From positions 190,734 to 254,733 of the forward strand of contig NZ_LMNW01000003.1 in the NCBI RefSeq assembly GCF_001423125.1: DNA of 64,000 nt, given 5' to 3'. This document shows, one piece after another, positions 47,859 to 56,879 of this stretch; position 1 is the first letter of the stretch; every line of letters begins with the position of its first letter. A program made the position numbers and the translations under genes. The DNA is from Duganella sp. Leaf126 (lineage in GTDB: Bacteria; Pseudomonadota; Gammaproteobacteria; Burkholderiales; Burkholderiaceae_D). The notes under the pieces were generated by a model, which saw nothing but the letters and a program-made list of their open reading frames with translations, made no database searches and was not told where the DNA came from.

Positions 47859-50177
47859 TCAGGCGGGAACGGTGGCCGTGTCGATGCACCACCAGGCCGG
47901 CATCAGCGCCTGGATCTCGGGACGGCCGAAGCGGTCGTCGATCAGGAACACCGTGCCGCGGTCGGACTGGGTGCGGATCACGCGGCCGGCCGCCTGCACC
48001 ACTTTCTGCATGCCGGGATAGGTGTAGGTGTAGTCGTAGCCGGCGCCGAAGATGGCGTCCATGCGCTGGCGGATCTGCTCGTTGACGGGATTGATCTGCG
48101 GCAGGCCCAGCGTGGCGACAAACGCGCCGATCAGGCGCGCACCCGGCAAGTCCACGCCTTCGCCGAACGAGCCGCCGAGCACGGCGAAGCCGATGCCGCG
48201 GCTCTCCGGCGTGTAGCGCGCCAGGAAGTGGGCGCGCGCCGCGTCGTCCATGCGGCGCGCCTGGCGCCAGGTGGGCACGTCCGGGTGCAGCGCGGCGAAG
48301 GCGTCCGCCGCCTTTTCCATGTAATCGAAGCTGCTGAAGAAGGCCAGATAGTTGCCGGGCTGGCGCAGGTATTGTGCGCCCATCAGCGCGGCGATCGGTT
48401 GCAGCGACTGCTGCCGGTGCTGGTAGCGTGTCGAGATGTGGGCGGCCACCTGCACCGACAACTGCTCGGCCACGAACGGCGACTCCACGTCCACCCAGGC
48501 GGTGGTGTCGGGCATGCCCAGCATGTCGCCGAAATAATGCCAGGGACTGAGCGTGGCCGAGAACAGCGCCGTGGTGTGGGTGCTGGCCAGGCGCGGCTTC
48601 AGATACGGCGCCGGCACGATGTTGCGGATGCAGAGCAGCGAATCGGTCAGACTGGCGCGCGCGCCGTCGCGTTTTTCGACGTCGAACAGCGCATGCTCGC
48701 CGAACGACTCGCCCAGGCGGCCGAACAGCAGCGCGCCGAAATAGAAGTCCTGCAGGTCCGGGTCGTGCCGGGTCGGATGCTCGGCCTGGTAGTCGGCGAT
48801 GGCAGCCGCCGTGGTCTGCAGCGCGATCATGAATTTTTCCGGCAGCGTGGCGTAGGACCGGTAGTCGGTGTCCTGGTCCTTTTCGAGCTGGTTCCACAGC
48901 TTGTGCACGCGGTCGAGCGGCTTTTTCAGTTCCGGCGGGGCGGTCTTGCGCAGCAGGCGCAGGCTGGCGTGGTCGAGTTCAGCCGAATACATCTTGCGCG
49001 CGCGCGACACCATGTTGTGGGCCTCGTCCACCAGCACGCTGACCTTCCAGTCGTTGAGCACGGTGAGGCTGTGCAGCATGGCGCTGAGGTCGAAATAATA
49101 GTTGTAGTCGCCGATTACCACGTCGCACCACCGCGCCAGCTCCGTGCCCAGGTAGTAGGGGCAGACCTCGTGGGCCAGCGCCACCGCGCGCAGGGTGGCG
49201 CGGTCGAGCGACAGGAACGCAGCACCGTCGGCCGGCGGCGCCGTCAGGTCCAGCGCCGACTGCCGCGCTGCCGGCAGGCGGTCGTAAAAGCCCCTGGCCA
49301 GCGGGCACGAGTCGCCATGGCAGGCCAGGTCCGGGTTGACGCAGGCCGTGGTTTTCGAGGCCAGTTCCAGCGTGCGCAGCGGCAGCAGCGGCGCGCCGTG
49401 GCGGATCACATCGACCGCATCGAGCGCCATTTGCCGGCCCGAGGTCTTGGCGGCCAGGAAGAACACCTTGTCCACGCCGTGCGCGGCGGCGCCTTTCAAC
49501 ATCGGGAACAGGCTGCCGACGGTCTTGCCGATGCCGGTGGGCGCCTGCGCCAGCAGGCACACGCGGCGGTTGCTGGCCTTGTACATCGCTTCGGCCAGCT
49601 GGCGCTGACCGGGCCGGAAGTCCGCGTGCGGAAAGCGCATTGCCTTGAGCGCGCTGTCGCGCGCGGCGCGGTGCGCCAGTTCCTGCCGCGCCCAGTCGAG
49701 GAACAGGCCGCACTGCTGCTGAAAATAGTCCTGCAGGTCCTGGGCGCTGTACTCTTCCTGCAGACGGGTTTCCTGCTGGCTGGCGATGTCGAAATACACG
49801 AGCGCCAGCTTGACCGTATCGAGCCCGCGCGTGCTGCAGAACAGGTAGCCGTAGATCTTTACCTGGGCCCAGTGCAGCGCGCGCTGGTTGGCCGCCATGC
49901 GCGCCAGGTCGCCGCGATAGGTCTTGACCTCTTCCAGACGGTTGGTGCGCGGATCGTAGCCATCGGCGCGCCCGCGCACGTGCAGCGGGCCGAAGTCGCC
50001 CGCCAGCGCGATCTCGGTTTCATAACCGTCGGCGCGGCGCCCGGCCACCACCGCGTGGCCGGCGATGCCTTCCTGCGCCGTGGGCGACGGCGTGAAGCGC
50101 AGATCGAGGTCGCCCGCCTTGGCCGTGAACTCGCACAGGGCGCGCACGGCGACGGTATAGGTGCCGGCGGTTTCCAT
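47859..50177 (-). CDS. XPD/DinG-like DNA helicase with N-terminal PD-(D/E)XK domain
   Basis: A 772-aa superfamily 2 helicase. Residues about 40-130 form a Cas4/RecB-like nuclease fold (Asp 72, Glu 83, Lys 85 in GRADGYD and LEEVKTY). Helicase: Walker A QAPTGIGKT (212-219), four cysteines 279, 286, 291 and 339 arranged like the XPD iron-sulfur cluster, DEAH box (VLVDEAHNM, 384-387), SATLSPW, and the last motif QAAGRVIRT. A repair helicase is expected; the extra nuclease-like domain could load on or cut DNA ends. It starts 1 base after the stop of the FAN1-like nuclease gene, so the two work together. Confidence 0.88.
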   Translation of the reverse strand: METAGTYTVAVRALCEFTAKAGDLDLRFTPSPTAQEGIAGHAVVAGRRADGYETEIALAGDFGPLHVRGRADGYDPRTNRLEEVKTYRGDLARMAANQRALHWAQVKIYGYLFCSTRGLDTVKLALVYFDIASQQETRLQEEYSAQDLQDYFQQQCGLFLDWARQELAHRAARDSALKAMRFPHADFRPGQRQLAEAMYKASNRRVCLLAQAPTGIGKTVGSLFPMLKGAAAHGVDKVFFLAAKTSGRQMALDAVDVIRHGAPLLPLRTLELASKTTACVNPDLACHGDSCPLARGFYDRLPAARQSALDLTAPPADGAAFLSLDRATLRAVALAHEVCPYYLGTELARWCDVVIGDYNYYFDLSAMLHSLTVLNDWKVSVLVDEAHNMVSRARKMYSAELDHASLRLLRKTAPPELKKPLDRVHKLWNQLEKDQDTDYRSYATLPEKFMIALQTTAAAIADYQAEHPTRHDPDLQDFYFGALLFGRLGESFGEHALFDVEKRDGARASLTDSLLCIRNIVPAPYLKPRLASTHTTALFSATLSPWHYFGDMLGMPDTTAWVDVESPFVAEQLSVQVAAHISTRYQHRQQSLQPIAALMGAQYLRQPGNYLAFFSSFDYMEKAADAFAALHPDVPTWRQARRMDDAARAHFLARYTPESRGIGFAVLGGSFGEGVDLPGARLIGAFVATLGLPQINPVNEQIRQRMDAIFGAGYDYTYTYPGMQKVVQAAGRVIRTQSDRGTVFLIDDRFGRPEIQALMPAWWCIDTATVPA

Positions 50178-50178
50178 G

Positions 50179-51891
50179 TCAGGCCGCCCACTGCAGGTAG
50201 CACACGGTCACCGGCATGTCGTGGGTGGCGCAGTAGTCGATCCAGCGCAGCTGGTTGTCCTGCAGGCGGTCGCCCGGCCCCTTCACTTCGATCATCGTGT
50301 AGCGCCGCTCGGCCGGCCAGAACTGGATCAGGTCGGGGAAGCCGGTGCGGTTGGCCTTGACGTCCTGCAGGATGCGTTCGAAAGCGCGGCGCAGGTGCGC
50401 GGGCGGGATGCAGTCGAGCGCCAGCTCGAGCAGCTCGTCGCCGATCGCCCCCCAGTGCAGGAATGGCGAGGCGATGCCGCGCTTGGCGCCGTGGTTGGCG
50501 CGGATGGTGGCGCGGTACTCGCCGCTGTCGAGCTGGGCGAAGCAGGCGGCAAACTGGGCCGCGCGGCGGCGCTGGAAATCGGCGCTGTGCAGGTCGGCCG
50601 GGGCGCGGTGGTACGGGTGGAAAAACGCGCCCGGCACCGGGCAGAACACGGCGTCCCAGCACAGCAGGCCGAACAGCGAATTGATCAGCGCGTTTTCCAC
50701 GTAGTACACGGGCGCATCGTCGCGCGCCAGGTGGTCGCGCACGACGAATTCCACGTAGTGGTGCTCGCTGGGCGGCGGCAGGCTCAGATCGATGCGCTGC
50801 GGGGTGACAGGCGGTGTCGGCGGCGGCTTGGCGTGGCCCAGCTTGCGCGCCAGCCGTGGCGCCATGCGCAGCAGCTGCTGGCGTTCGGCCTCGGTTTCGG
50901 GCGCGGCCATCGCCTGCTGCAGCAGGTCGAAGGCGGCGCGCGGCTGCTCATCCTTTTCCAGCACGCGGATCGCGCGCGCGCGGGCGCCCGGGTACGGGCA
51001 GGCTGCGTACACCGCGTGCGCGGCCGGCCAGTCGCGCAGTTTTTCCAGGTGCTGGCCGATCGCGAAGGTGAACTTGTGGCGACGGCTCAGCAGCCATTCG
51101 TTGTCGTCCGCGCAGGCAGGCAGGTCGGCCATGATGGCGGCCGGGTCTTCGCCGAGCTCGAAGCGTTCGCGGCAGCGGTGCAGGGCCAGGAAATCGTCGA
51201 TATCGCGCCGCGTGCGAAAACCGCGCGCCGCTGCCGGGAAGTCCACTTTTTCATACTGGAAGATGCCGAGGTCCGACAGCACGAACTCGGTCCAGTCCTG
51301 GTGGAAATTGCCGAAGAAGATCAGCCGCAGGCGGTCGCACAGGTCCTGCACCAGGTTGCAGTAGGCGTGATCGCCCGATTCCGGCCACCACAGCGAATAT
51401 GGTTGCGGTGTTGAAAACTGCTCGCGCAGCGCCGCCAGCTGGTCGGCCTTGCGCAGGTGGCGCACGTTGGCGCCGAGCTGGAAAATCTTGCTGATTTCAG
51501 GTTTTTGCAGCAGCTCGAACAGCTGGTCGAGATCGAGCTGCGGATCGTGGTCGATCAGGCCAGCGGCGGCCAGGGGCAGGGCGGCCGCATGGGTATCGCC
51601 GATTTCGACGTAGCTGAGCTTACTGGCGCGAAAGATCGTGCCCTTGCGCATGACCATGCGCACCAGCAGCGCCCGCGACGCTTGCGGCAGGGTGGGAAAA
51701 CGCTGCAGGAAATCGCGCTCGTCGGGCGCCAGCAGATCGTCGTAGCGCTCGCCGATCCACGCCAGGACCCGGTGGAAGTTTTCCAGGTAATACAGGGGGT
51801 TGTCGAGCGGATTGGCGTAGGTGTTGCCACCAGTGCGGGCGCCGGTATGGGCGTCAGTGTGGGCGAAGGATCGGGCGGAGACGAGGGTCAT
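50179..51891 (-). CDS. VRR-NUC domain nuclease, bacterial FAN1-like
   Basis: A 570-aa protein. The N-terminal region matches the FAN1 SAP-like/helical part (NPLYYLENFHRVLAWIGERY, FLQRFPTLPQASRALLVRMVMRKG), the middle is helical (TPR-like, about 260-320), and the C-terminus holds the VRR-NUC catalytic motif: NRTGFPDLIQFWP and YTMIEVKGPGDRLQDNQLRW (PD...ExK). FAN1 enzymes are 5'-flap/structure-specific nucleases that resolve interstrand crosslinks. A GTG three codons earlier is also possible; neither start has a good ribosome binding site. Followed after 1 base by the XPD-like helicase. Confidence 0.88.
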   Translation of the reverse strand: MTLVSARSFAHTDAHTGARTGGNTYANPLDNPLYYLENFHRVLAWIGERYDDLLAPDERDFLQRFPTLPQASRALLVRMVMRKGTIFRASKLSYVEIGDTHAAALPLAAAGLIDHDPQLDLDQLFELLQKPEISKIFQLGANVRHLRKADQLAALREQFSTPQPYSLWWPESGDHAYCNLVQDLCDRLRLIFFGNFHQDWTEFVLSDLGIFQYEKVDFPAAARGFRTRRDIDDFLALHRCRERFELGEDPAAIMADLPACADDNEWLLSRRHKFTFAIGQHLEKLRDWPAAHAVYAACPYPGARARAIRVLEKDEQPRAAFDLLQQAMAAPETEAERQQLLRMAPRLARKLGHAKPPPTPPVTPQRIDLSLPPPSEHHYVEFVVRDHLARDDAPVYYVENALINSLFGLLCWDAVFCPVPGAFFHPYHRAPADLHSADFQRRRAAQFAACFAQLDSGEYRATIRANHGAKRGIASPFLHWGAIGDELLELALDCIPPAHLRRAFERILQDVKANRTGFPDLIQFWPAERRYTMIEVKGPGDRLQDNQLRWIDYCATHDMPVTVCYLQWAA

Positions 51892-51973
51892 TGCGGGCAC
51901 GGCAGGGAAAAGCGATGGCTGTATTTATGTACAGTGTATCGCGTTCAGCTGCCGCTGCCCAGCGAAATGTCGA

Positions 51974-52573
51974 TCAGCCCTGGCTGGCCTTGGCGGTTTC
52001 GGCGGATTGGGCGGATTGCGCGGATTGGGCGGCTTCGGCCGCTTTCTGCTCGACCAGCGCATTGGCCTTGGCGATCTGCTCCTCGACTGCCTGCACGGCC
52101 TGGCGGGTGGCCTTGGTCACCTGTTCGTAGCCGGCAAAAGCATTGTCGATCGCGGACTTGACGATCTGCACCGCGTTTTCCGAGCCCGGGCGCACGTTCT
52201 TGGTGACGTCGTAGATCAGCGCACTGAGGTTGGTCTTGGCTTCGGCCATGTGGGCGTCGGCCGCGCGCGTGAATTCCTCGCGGATGTCGGCGATGATGGC
52301 GCCCAGTTGCTGGTTGTAGGCGGCAGCGCCCGCCACGCCCGGCTGCAGCTTGGCGGCCGCCAGGTCCAGGGCAGCCTTGGGACCGGCAGCCTGGCCGATT
52401 TCCTTGCCCGACGCCAGGCCGTCTTCCATCGCCGATTTGGCGGTGGCCATGTTCAGCGCCACGACCTGCTCGACGCCTTGCACGGCGCGCGCGGTCAGCG
52501 TGTTGAAGGTTTCCAGCTGAAATTCAAACAGGGCTTTGGTGGCATTGGCGAACTGCTCGGGATTGGTGAACAT
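51974..52573 (-). CDS. Phasin family protein
   Basis: A 199-aa mostly helical protein with the phasin opening (FTNPEQFANATKALFEFQLETFNTLTARAVQGVEQVVALN) and a long Ala/Lys/Glu coiled C-terminus ending in AQSAQSAQSAETAKASQG. Phasins coat polyhydroxyalkanoate granules and control their size. GAGGAG lies 6 bases before the ATG. No PHA synthase is in the window. The Ala-Gln-Ser triplet run near the end is a small internal repeat. Confidence 0.92.
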   Translation of the reverse strand: MFTNPEQFANATKALFEFQLETFNTLTARAVQGVEQVVALNMATAKSAMEDGLASGKEIGQAAGPKAALDLAAAKLQPGVAGAAAYNQQLGAIIADIREEFTRAADAHMAEAKTNLSALIYDVTKNVRPGSENAVQIVKSAIDNAFAGYEQVTKATRQAVQAVEEQIAKANALVEQKAAEAAQSAQSAQSAETAKASQG

Positions 52574-52634
52574 AGGGTCTCCTCATGTTGTCGATGGGAT
52601 GCTGCCCCGGGGTGGTCCCCGTGTTGCTTTTAAT

Positions 52635-52859
52635 TTATTTCACTGGCCTGGTCATGATAGCGGGTTTTTCGCAATGGCTGTCGCGAAACGGACCGCGAAA
52701 CTTCTTCCAGCCCGGCCCCAGCGGCGTGGGCGAGCAGGTCAGCACCTGGGGATCGACGATGCTTTGCCATTGCCAGTAGTCGGCTGGCCCGGCCTGCAGT
52801 GCCGTGCAGGCCAGCGCCAGTGCCGAGGCCGCTGCCCCACGTAAAAAGTATCTGGTCAT
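52635..52859 (-). CDS. 74-aa secreted small protein
   Basis: A short gene with a clear signal peptide (RYFLRGAAASALALACTALQAG), giving a mature product of about 50 residues with two cysteines, YWQWQSIVDPQVLTCSP, then GPGWKKFRGPFRDSHCEKPA. The pair of Cys and the Trp/Gly pattern suggest a small disulfide-bonded periplasmic protein. I do not recognise a family. The ribosome binding site is weak, and the gene stands alone between the kinase and phasin genes. Confidence 0.55.
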   Translation of the reverse strand: MTRYFLRGAAASALALACTALQAGPADYWQWQSIVDPQVLTCSPTPLGPGWKKFRGPFRDSHCEKPAIMTRPVK

Positions 52860-52889
52860 GGCGCCAGACTACAGCAAATCGGCGCGCCC

Positions 52890-55103
52890 TCAAAGCGGCG
52901 CTGCTTTCGGCAGGCGCAGCGTGACCCGGGTGCCGTGACCGACCTTGCTGGCCACGTCGATATGGCCGCCCAGCACGCCGGTGACGATGTTGTGGGTGAT
53001 GTACAGCCCCAGGCCCGAGCCGCCGGCGCCCATGCGCGTGGTGAAGAACGGGTCATAGATGCGCGGCAGATTGGCGCCCGGGATGCCGGCGCCGTTGTCG
53101 GCCACCGTGATCACGACCACGCCATCGCCGGTGCCGCTGTCGTGGGCCGTCACCCGCAACAGGCCGGCATTGCCGTGGTGGTCGCTGCCAAAGCCATGCA
53201 CGACCGCATTGTCCACCAGGTGTTGCAGCGCCTGCAGCAGCGGGGCGGAGTAACTGTCGAGTTCGATGGTCGGGTCGATAGCGTGCGCCACCGTCACTCC
53301 CTGCCGGCGCAGGTCGGCTTCCATGGCGTGCAGCAGCTGGCCGACCTGCTCGCCCAGCACGAAGCGGCTGCGCGGCGAGTTGGCGCCATCGACGGCGATA
53401 TGGCGGAAGCTGGCCACCAGCGCGGCCGCCCGGTTCAGGTTGCGCAACACGACCTGGTCGGCGCTGGCAGCCTGGTCGAGATAGCTTTCCAGGACCGAGC
53501 GGCGCAGGCCGCTGTCGAGCTCGCGTCTGAGTTCGACCGTGCGCTCGCTCATGGTGCTGGCCATCACCAGGCTGTTGCCGATCGGCGTGTTCAGTTCGTG
53601 CGCCACCCCGGCCACCAGCGCGCCCAGGGCGGCCAGCTTGTCGCGGCGTACCAGCTCGTCCTGGGTCATGCTCAGGTGTTCGAGCGCGGTGGTCAGTTCT
53701 TCGTTGACTTGCTCGGCCTGCTCTTTCGCCTGGCGCAGTTGCCGGGTGCGCTCGGTCACCAGTTCTTCCAGGTGCTCGCGATGACGCAGCAGCTCGCCGT
53801 CGCGCCGGGTGCGCGTGATGGCGATGCCGGCCAGGTGCGAGGCGGTGCCGATCAGGGCCAGTTCCTGCGCGTCCGGTGCGCGCACGCTGCGGTAGTACAT
53901 GGCGAACGAACCGATCACGGTGCTGCTGTCCTGCATGATCGGGATCGACCAGCAGGCGCGCAGGCCGTATTGCGCAGCGACCGCGCGGTAGGGCGCCCAC
54001 AGCGGGTCGTGCTCGATGTCGGTGACGATCACGGTGGCGCCGCGGTGCATGGCGGTGCCGCACGAGCCGGCCGCCGGGCCGATCGGCAGGCCGACCAGCG
54101 CATCGAGATAGGCACGCGGCATGGCGGCACCGCTGGCGGCCGCCACCGTGTGTCCGTCTGCGCCCAGCAGCATCACGGTGCACAGGACGTCCTGCGATTG
54201 CGCTTCGATCAGCCCGGTCAGCCGGTCCAGCGTCTGGTCCAGCGGCGCCGAACCGGCAATCATTTCGAGCAGCTTGTTCTGGCCGTCGCGCAATGCCGCC
54301 GCCCGGTTGCGGGCGGTCACATCGACCACCTGCACGTGCATCAGCCGGTGCTCGCCGGTGTTGATCGGCACCATGCGCAGCTCGCAGTCGAGTAAGCGGC
54401 CGCTGCTGTGCTGCATGGTCAGCGCCACCATCTCGGTGGCGCCGCCCATCACGGCAGCAACCTGCTCGGCAAATACGTCCACCGACGGCCGGCCGTCGGG
54501 CTGGCGCGGCGGGCACAGCGAGGGCAAGTCGCTGCGCACCAGCTCCGCCTCGGTCAGGCCGAACTGCTGGCGCGCGCGGCGGTTGACGTCCAGCAGCAGG
54601 TTGCTGCCACGCTGCATCAGCAGGATGGTGTCGGGCGCGCCGGACAACATGGTGTGGTAATTGACTTCCAGCGTGGCCATGGTGGGCAGCGCACGCGGGT
54701 TCGGCGCCGGCAGGATCGCCCCCAGGCGCAGCAGGATGTTTCCGGCCAGCTCGTCGGGGTCCATCGCCAGCGGCAGGTATTCGGCCGCGCCGATGGCGAG
54801 CGCGCGCGCCTGTTCTTCCGGATGGGGCGCGGCGGACAGCAGGTACAGCGGCACCTCCGGTTCGCACAGTGCGCGCACCCGCTGGCACAGTTCCAGGCTG
54901 GCGCTGCCCGCCAGCGCCACGTCGACGACGGCCAGCGTGAGCGCGCCGCTGCGCGCCACCGCCAGCGCTTCGTCGCCCCGGCTGACGGCGCGCACCAGGT
55001 AGCCATGGCGCGCCAGCGCCCGGGCCAGCGCGGCGTGGTCGTAGGCCGAACTGGTGGCGACCAGGATCGTGTGCGGCACGGTGGCGTCGGGCGTTGACGT
55101 CAT
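52890..55103 (-). CDS. Receiver-PAS-GAF histidine kinase
   Basis: A 737-aa soluble kinase. Order: receiver-like domain (1-125) with Asp 61 in AVVDVALAG, PAS (about 140-265), GAF (about 285-450: GSCGTAMHRGATVIVTDIEHDPLW, typical of the GAF group in such kinases), a coiled coil, then HELNTPIGN phosphoacceptor helix and ATPase domain (VDNAVVHGFG, VADNGAGI, GGSGLGLYITHNIV). The receiver lacks the usual acidic pair after the first strand (ILVATSSAYD), so it may not be phosphorylated. There are no membrane segments. The start at 55103 is chosen; the frame extends to 55157. Signal unknown. Confidence 0.85.
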   Translation of the reverse strand: MTSTPDATVPHTILVATSSAYDHAALARALARHGYLVRAVSRGDEALAVARSGALTLAVVDVALAGSASLELCQRVRALCEPEVPLYLLSAAPHPEEQARALAIGAAEYLPLAMDPDELAGNILLRLGAILPAPNPRALPTMATLEVNYHTMLSGAPDTILLMQRGSNLLLDVNRRARQQFGLTEAELVRSDLPSLCPPRQPDGRPSVDVFAEQVAAVMGGATEMVALTMQHSSGRLLDCELRMVPINTGEHRLMHVQVVDVTARNRAAALRDGQNKLLEMIAGSAPLDQTLDRLTGLIEAQSQDVLCTVMLLGADGHTVAAASGAAMPRAYLDALVGLPIGPAAGSCGTAMHRGATVIVTDIEHDPLWAPYRAVAAQYGLRACWSIPIMQDSSTVIGSFAMYYRSVRAPDAQELALIGTASHLAGIAITRTRRDGELLRHREHLEELVTERTRQLRQAKEQAEQVNEELTTALEHLSMTQDELVRRDKLAALGALVAGVAHELNTPIGNSLVMASTMSERTVELRRELDSGLRRSVLESYLDQAASADQVVLRNLNRAAALVASFRHIAVDGANSPRSRFVLGEQVGQLLHAMEADLRRQGVTVAHAIDPTIELDSYSAPLLQALQHLVDNAVVHGFGSDHHGNAGLLRVTAHDSGTGDGVVVITVADNGAGIPGANLPRIYDPFFTTRMGAGGSGLGLYITHNIVTGVLGGHIDVASKVGHGTRVTLRLPKAAPL

Positions 55104-55182
55104 GACATGGACCGGGGGCGGAGGGACAAGCGCGGGCGATGGTGCAGTGTAGTACAAGATCGGTGGCCCCGTTCACCCCGAT

Positions 55183-55599
55183 TCACGCTGCTGCGACCGC
55201 GTCCGGGCCGTCGGTCTGCATGCGCGCTTGCGCGATCAGGTGGTAATTGTTTTCGATCCAGTCCACCAGCACTTCGAGCCGCACGGCTGCTTCCCGGCCG
55301 AGCGGGGTCAGGCTGTATTCGACGTGCGGCGGCACCACCTGTTGCGCCACGCGCAGCACCAGGCCGTCGCCGGCCAGCGTGTCCAGCGTCTGCGCCAGCA
55401 TTTTCTCGCTGACCCCGCCAATCGCGCGGCGCAGTTCGCTGAACCGGTGCGTGCGCTCGAGCAGCACGATCAGCACCAGCACGCCCCAGCGGCTGGTGAT
55501 ATGGCCCAGCACGGCACGGGACGGGCATTCGGCCACCAGTACGCGCGGCTGCAGCTGGTGTTGTTGGAGGGTAGCGCGCAGCGTCAGCGGTTCGGTCAT
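55183..55599 (-). CDS. HxlR family transcriptional regulator (QorR/YtfH-like)
   Basis: A 138-aa winged-helix protein. ECPSRAVLGHITSRWGVLVLIVLLERTHRFSELRRAIGGVSEKMLAQTLDTLAGDGLVLRV matches HxlR; the Cys in the ECPSR motif is the conserved redox-sensing cysteine of this family (YodB, HypR, QorR). It is divergent from a QorB-like NAD(P)H oxidoreductase, the same pairing as E. coli ytfH-ytfG. A spaced palindrome between them is the likely operator. Predicted role: repression of the oxidoreductase, relieved by quinones or other electrophiles. Confidence 0.88.
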   Translation of the reverse strand: MTEPLTLRATLQQHQLQPRVLVAECPSRAVLGHITSRWGVLVLIVLLERTHRFSELRRAIGGVSEKMLAQTLDTLAGDGLVLRVAQQVVPPHVEYSLTPLGREAAVRLEVLVDWIENNYHLIAQARMQTDGPDAVAAA

Positions 55600-55620
55600 G
55601 GTGCTTCCAGCAGGGAGAAG

Positions 55621-55661
55621 TGTACTTACCAAATTGTACGTACTATCAAAAAGTAAGTACA
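55621..55661. promoter_or_regulatory. HxlR-type operator between the HxlR and qorB genes
   Basis: Perfect inverted arms TGTACTTAC (55621-55629) and GTAAGTACA (55653-55661) flank a central palindrome GTACGTAC (55636-55643). The TACTTAC/GTAAGTA core is that reported for YodB/QorR-like HxlR regulators. It lies 22 bases upstream of the HxlR start and about 110 from qorB. Confidence 0.75.
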
Positions 55662-55774
55662 GCAGTTACGATGGTGGCCGCTGCGTACGGCGCCTTGCCA
55701 CGGGATCCAGCCCTTAAGGCAAACCTAACCGTGCGCCCTTAACCTCTCTACATCGTTATTGAAAAGGAAATAAT

Positions 55775-56623
<849 letters not shown>

Positions 56624-56625
56624 TG

Positions 56626-56677
56626 AAAAAAACCCTTCATCTGCACTGAGTTCGCTCAGCCGATGAAGGGTTTTTTT
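56626..56677. terminator. Bidirectional terminator between qorB and tRNA-Leu
   Basis: Arms AAAAACCCTTCATC and GATGAAGGGTTTTTTT pair almost completely; the loop contains a second perfect stem CTGAG-TTCG-CTCAG. With A and T runs on both sides it can end qorB (plus) and tRNA-Leu (minus). Confidence 0.9.
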
Positions 56678-56773
56678 GCGGAATTCTGTGGTGCCCACGG
56701 AGGGACTCGAACCCCCACACCTTGCGGCACATGGACCTGAACCATGCGCGTCTACCAATTCCGCCACGTGGGC
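56678..56773. repeat. 96-bp direct repeat, left copy (tRNA-Leu)
   Basis: The tRNA gene plus 11 trailing bases are repeated exactly at 63902-63997, in the same orientation. The two copies bracket 7.1 kb with four genes; outside the repeat the flanks differ. Confidence 0.9.
56689..56773 (-). tRNA. tRNA-Leu (anticodon CAG), copy 1
   Basis: An 85-base type II tRNA with acceptor GCCCACG/CGTGGGC, anticodon loop TTCAGGT (CAG), a long variable arm and an encoded CCA. It is identical to the copy at 63913-63997, including 11 bases beyond the CCA. Confidence 0.97.
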
Positions 56774-56879
56774 GCACTGTTGCTTCTTGCTACTTTCTGC
56801 TGCGTGTTCTGCAACAGAAGGCATGCATCTTAAAGGCCGTTGGGCAGCCCGTCAAGAGCAGATTGCTGCTTTCGTGAAA

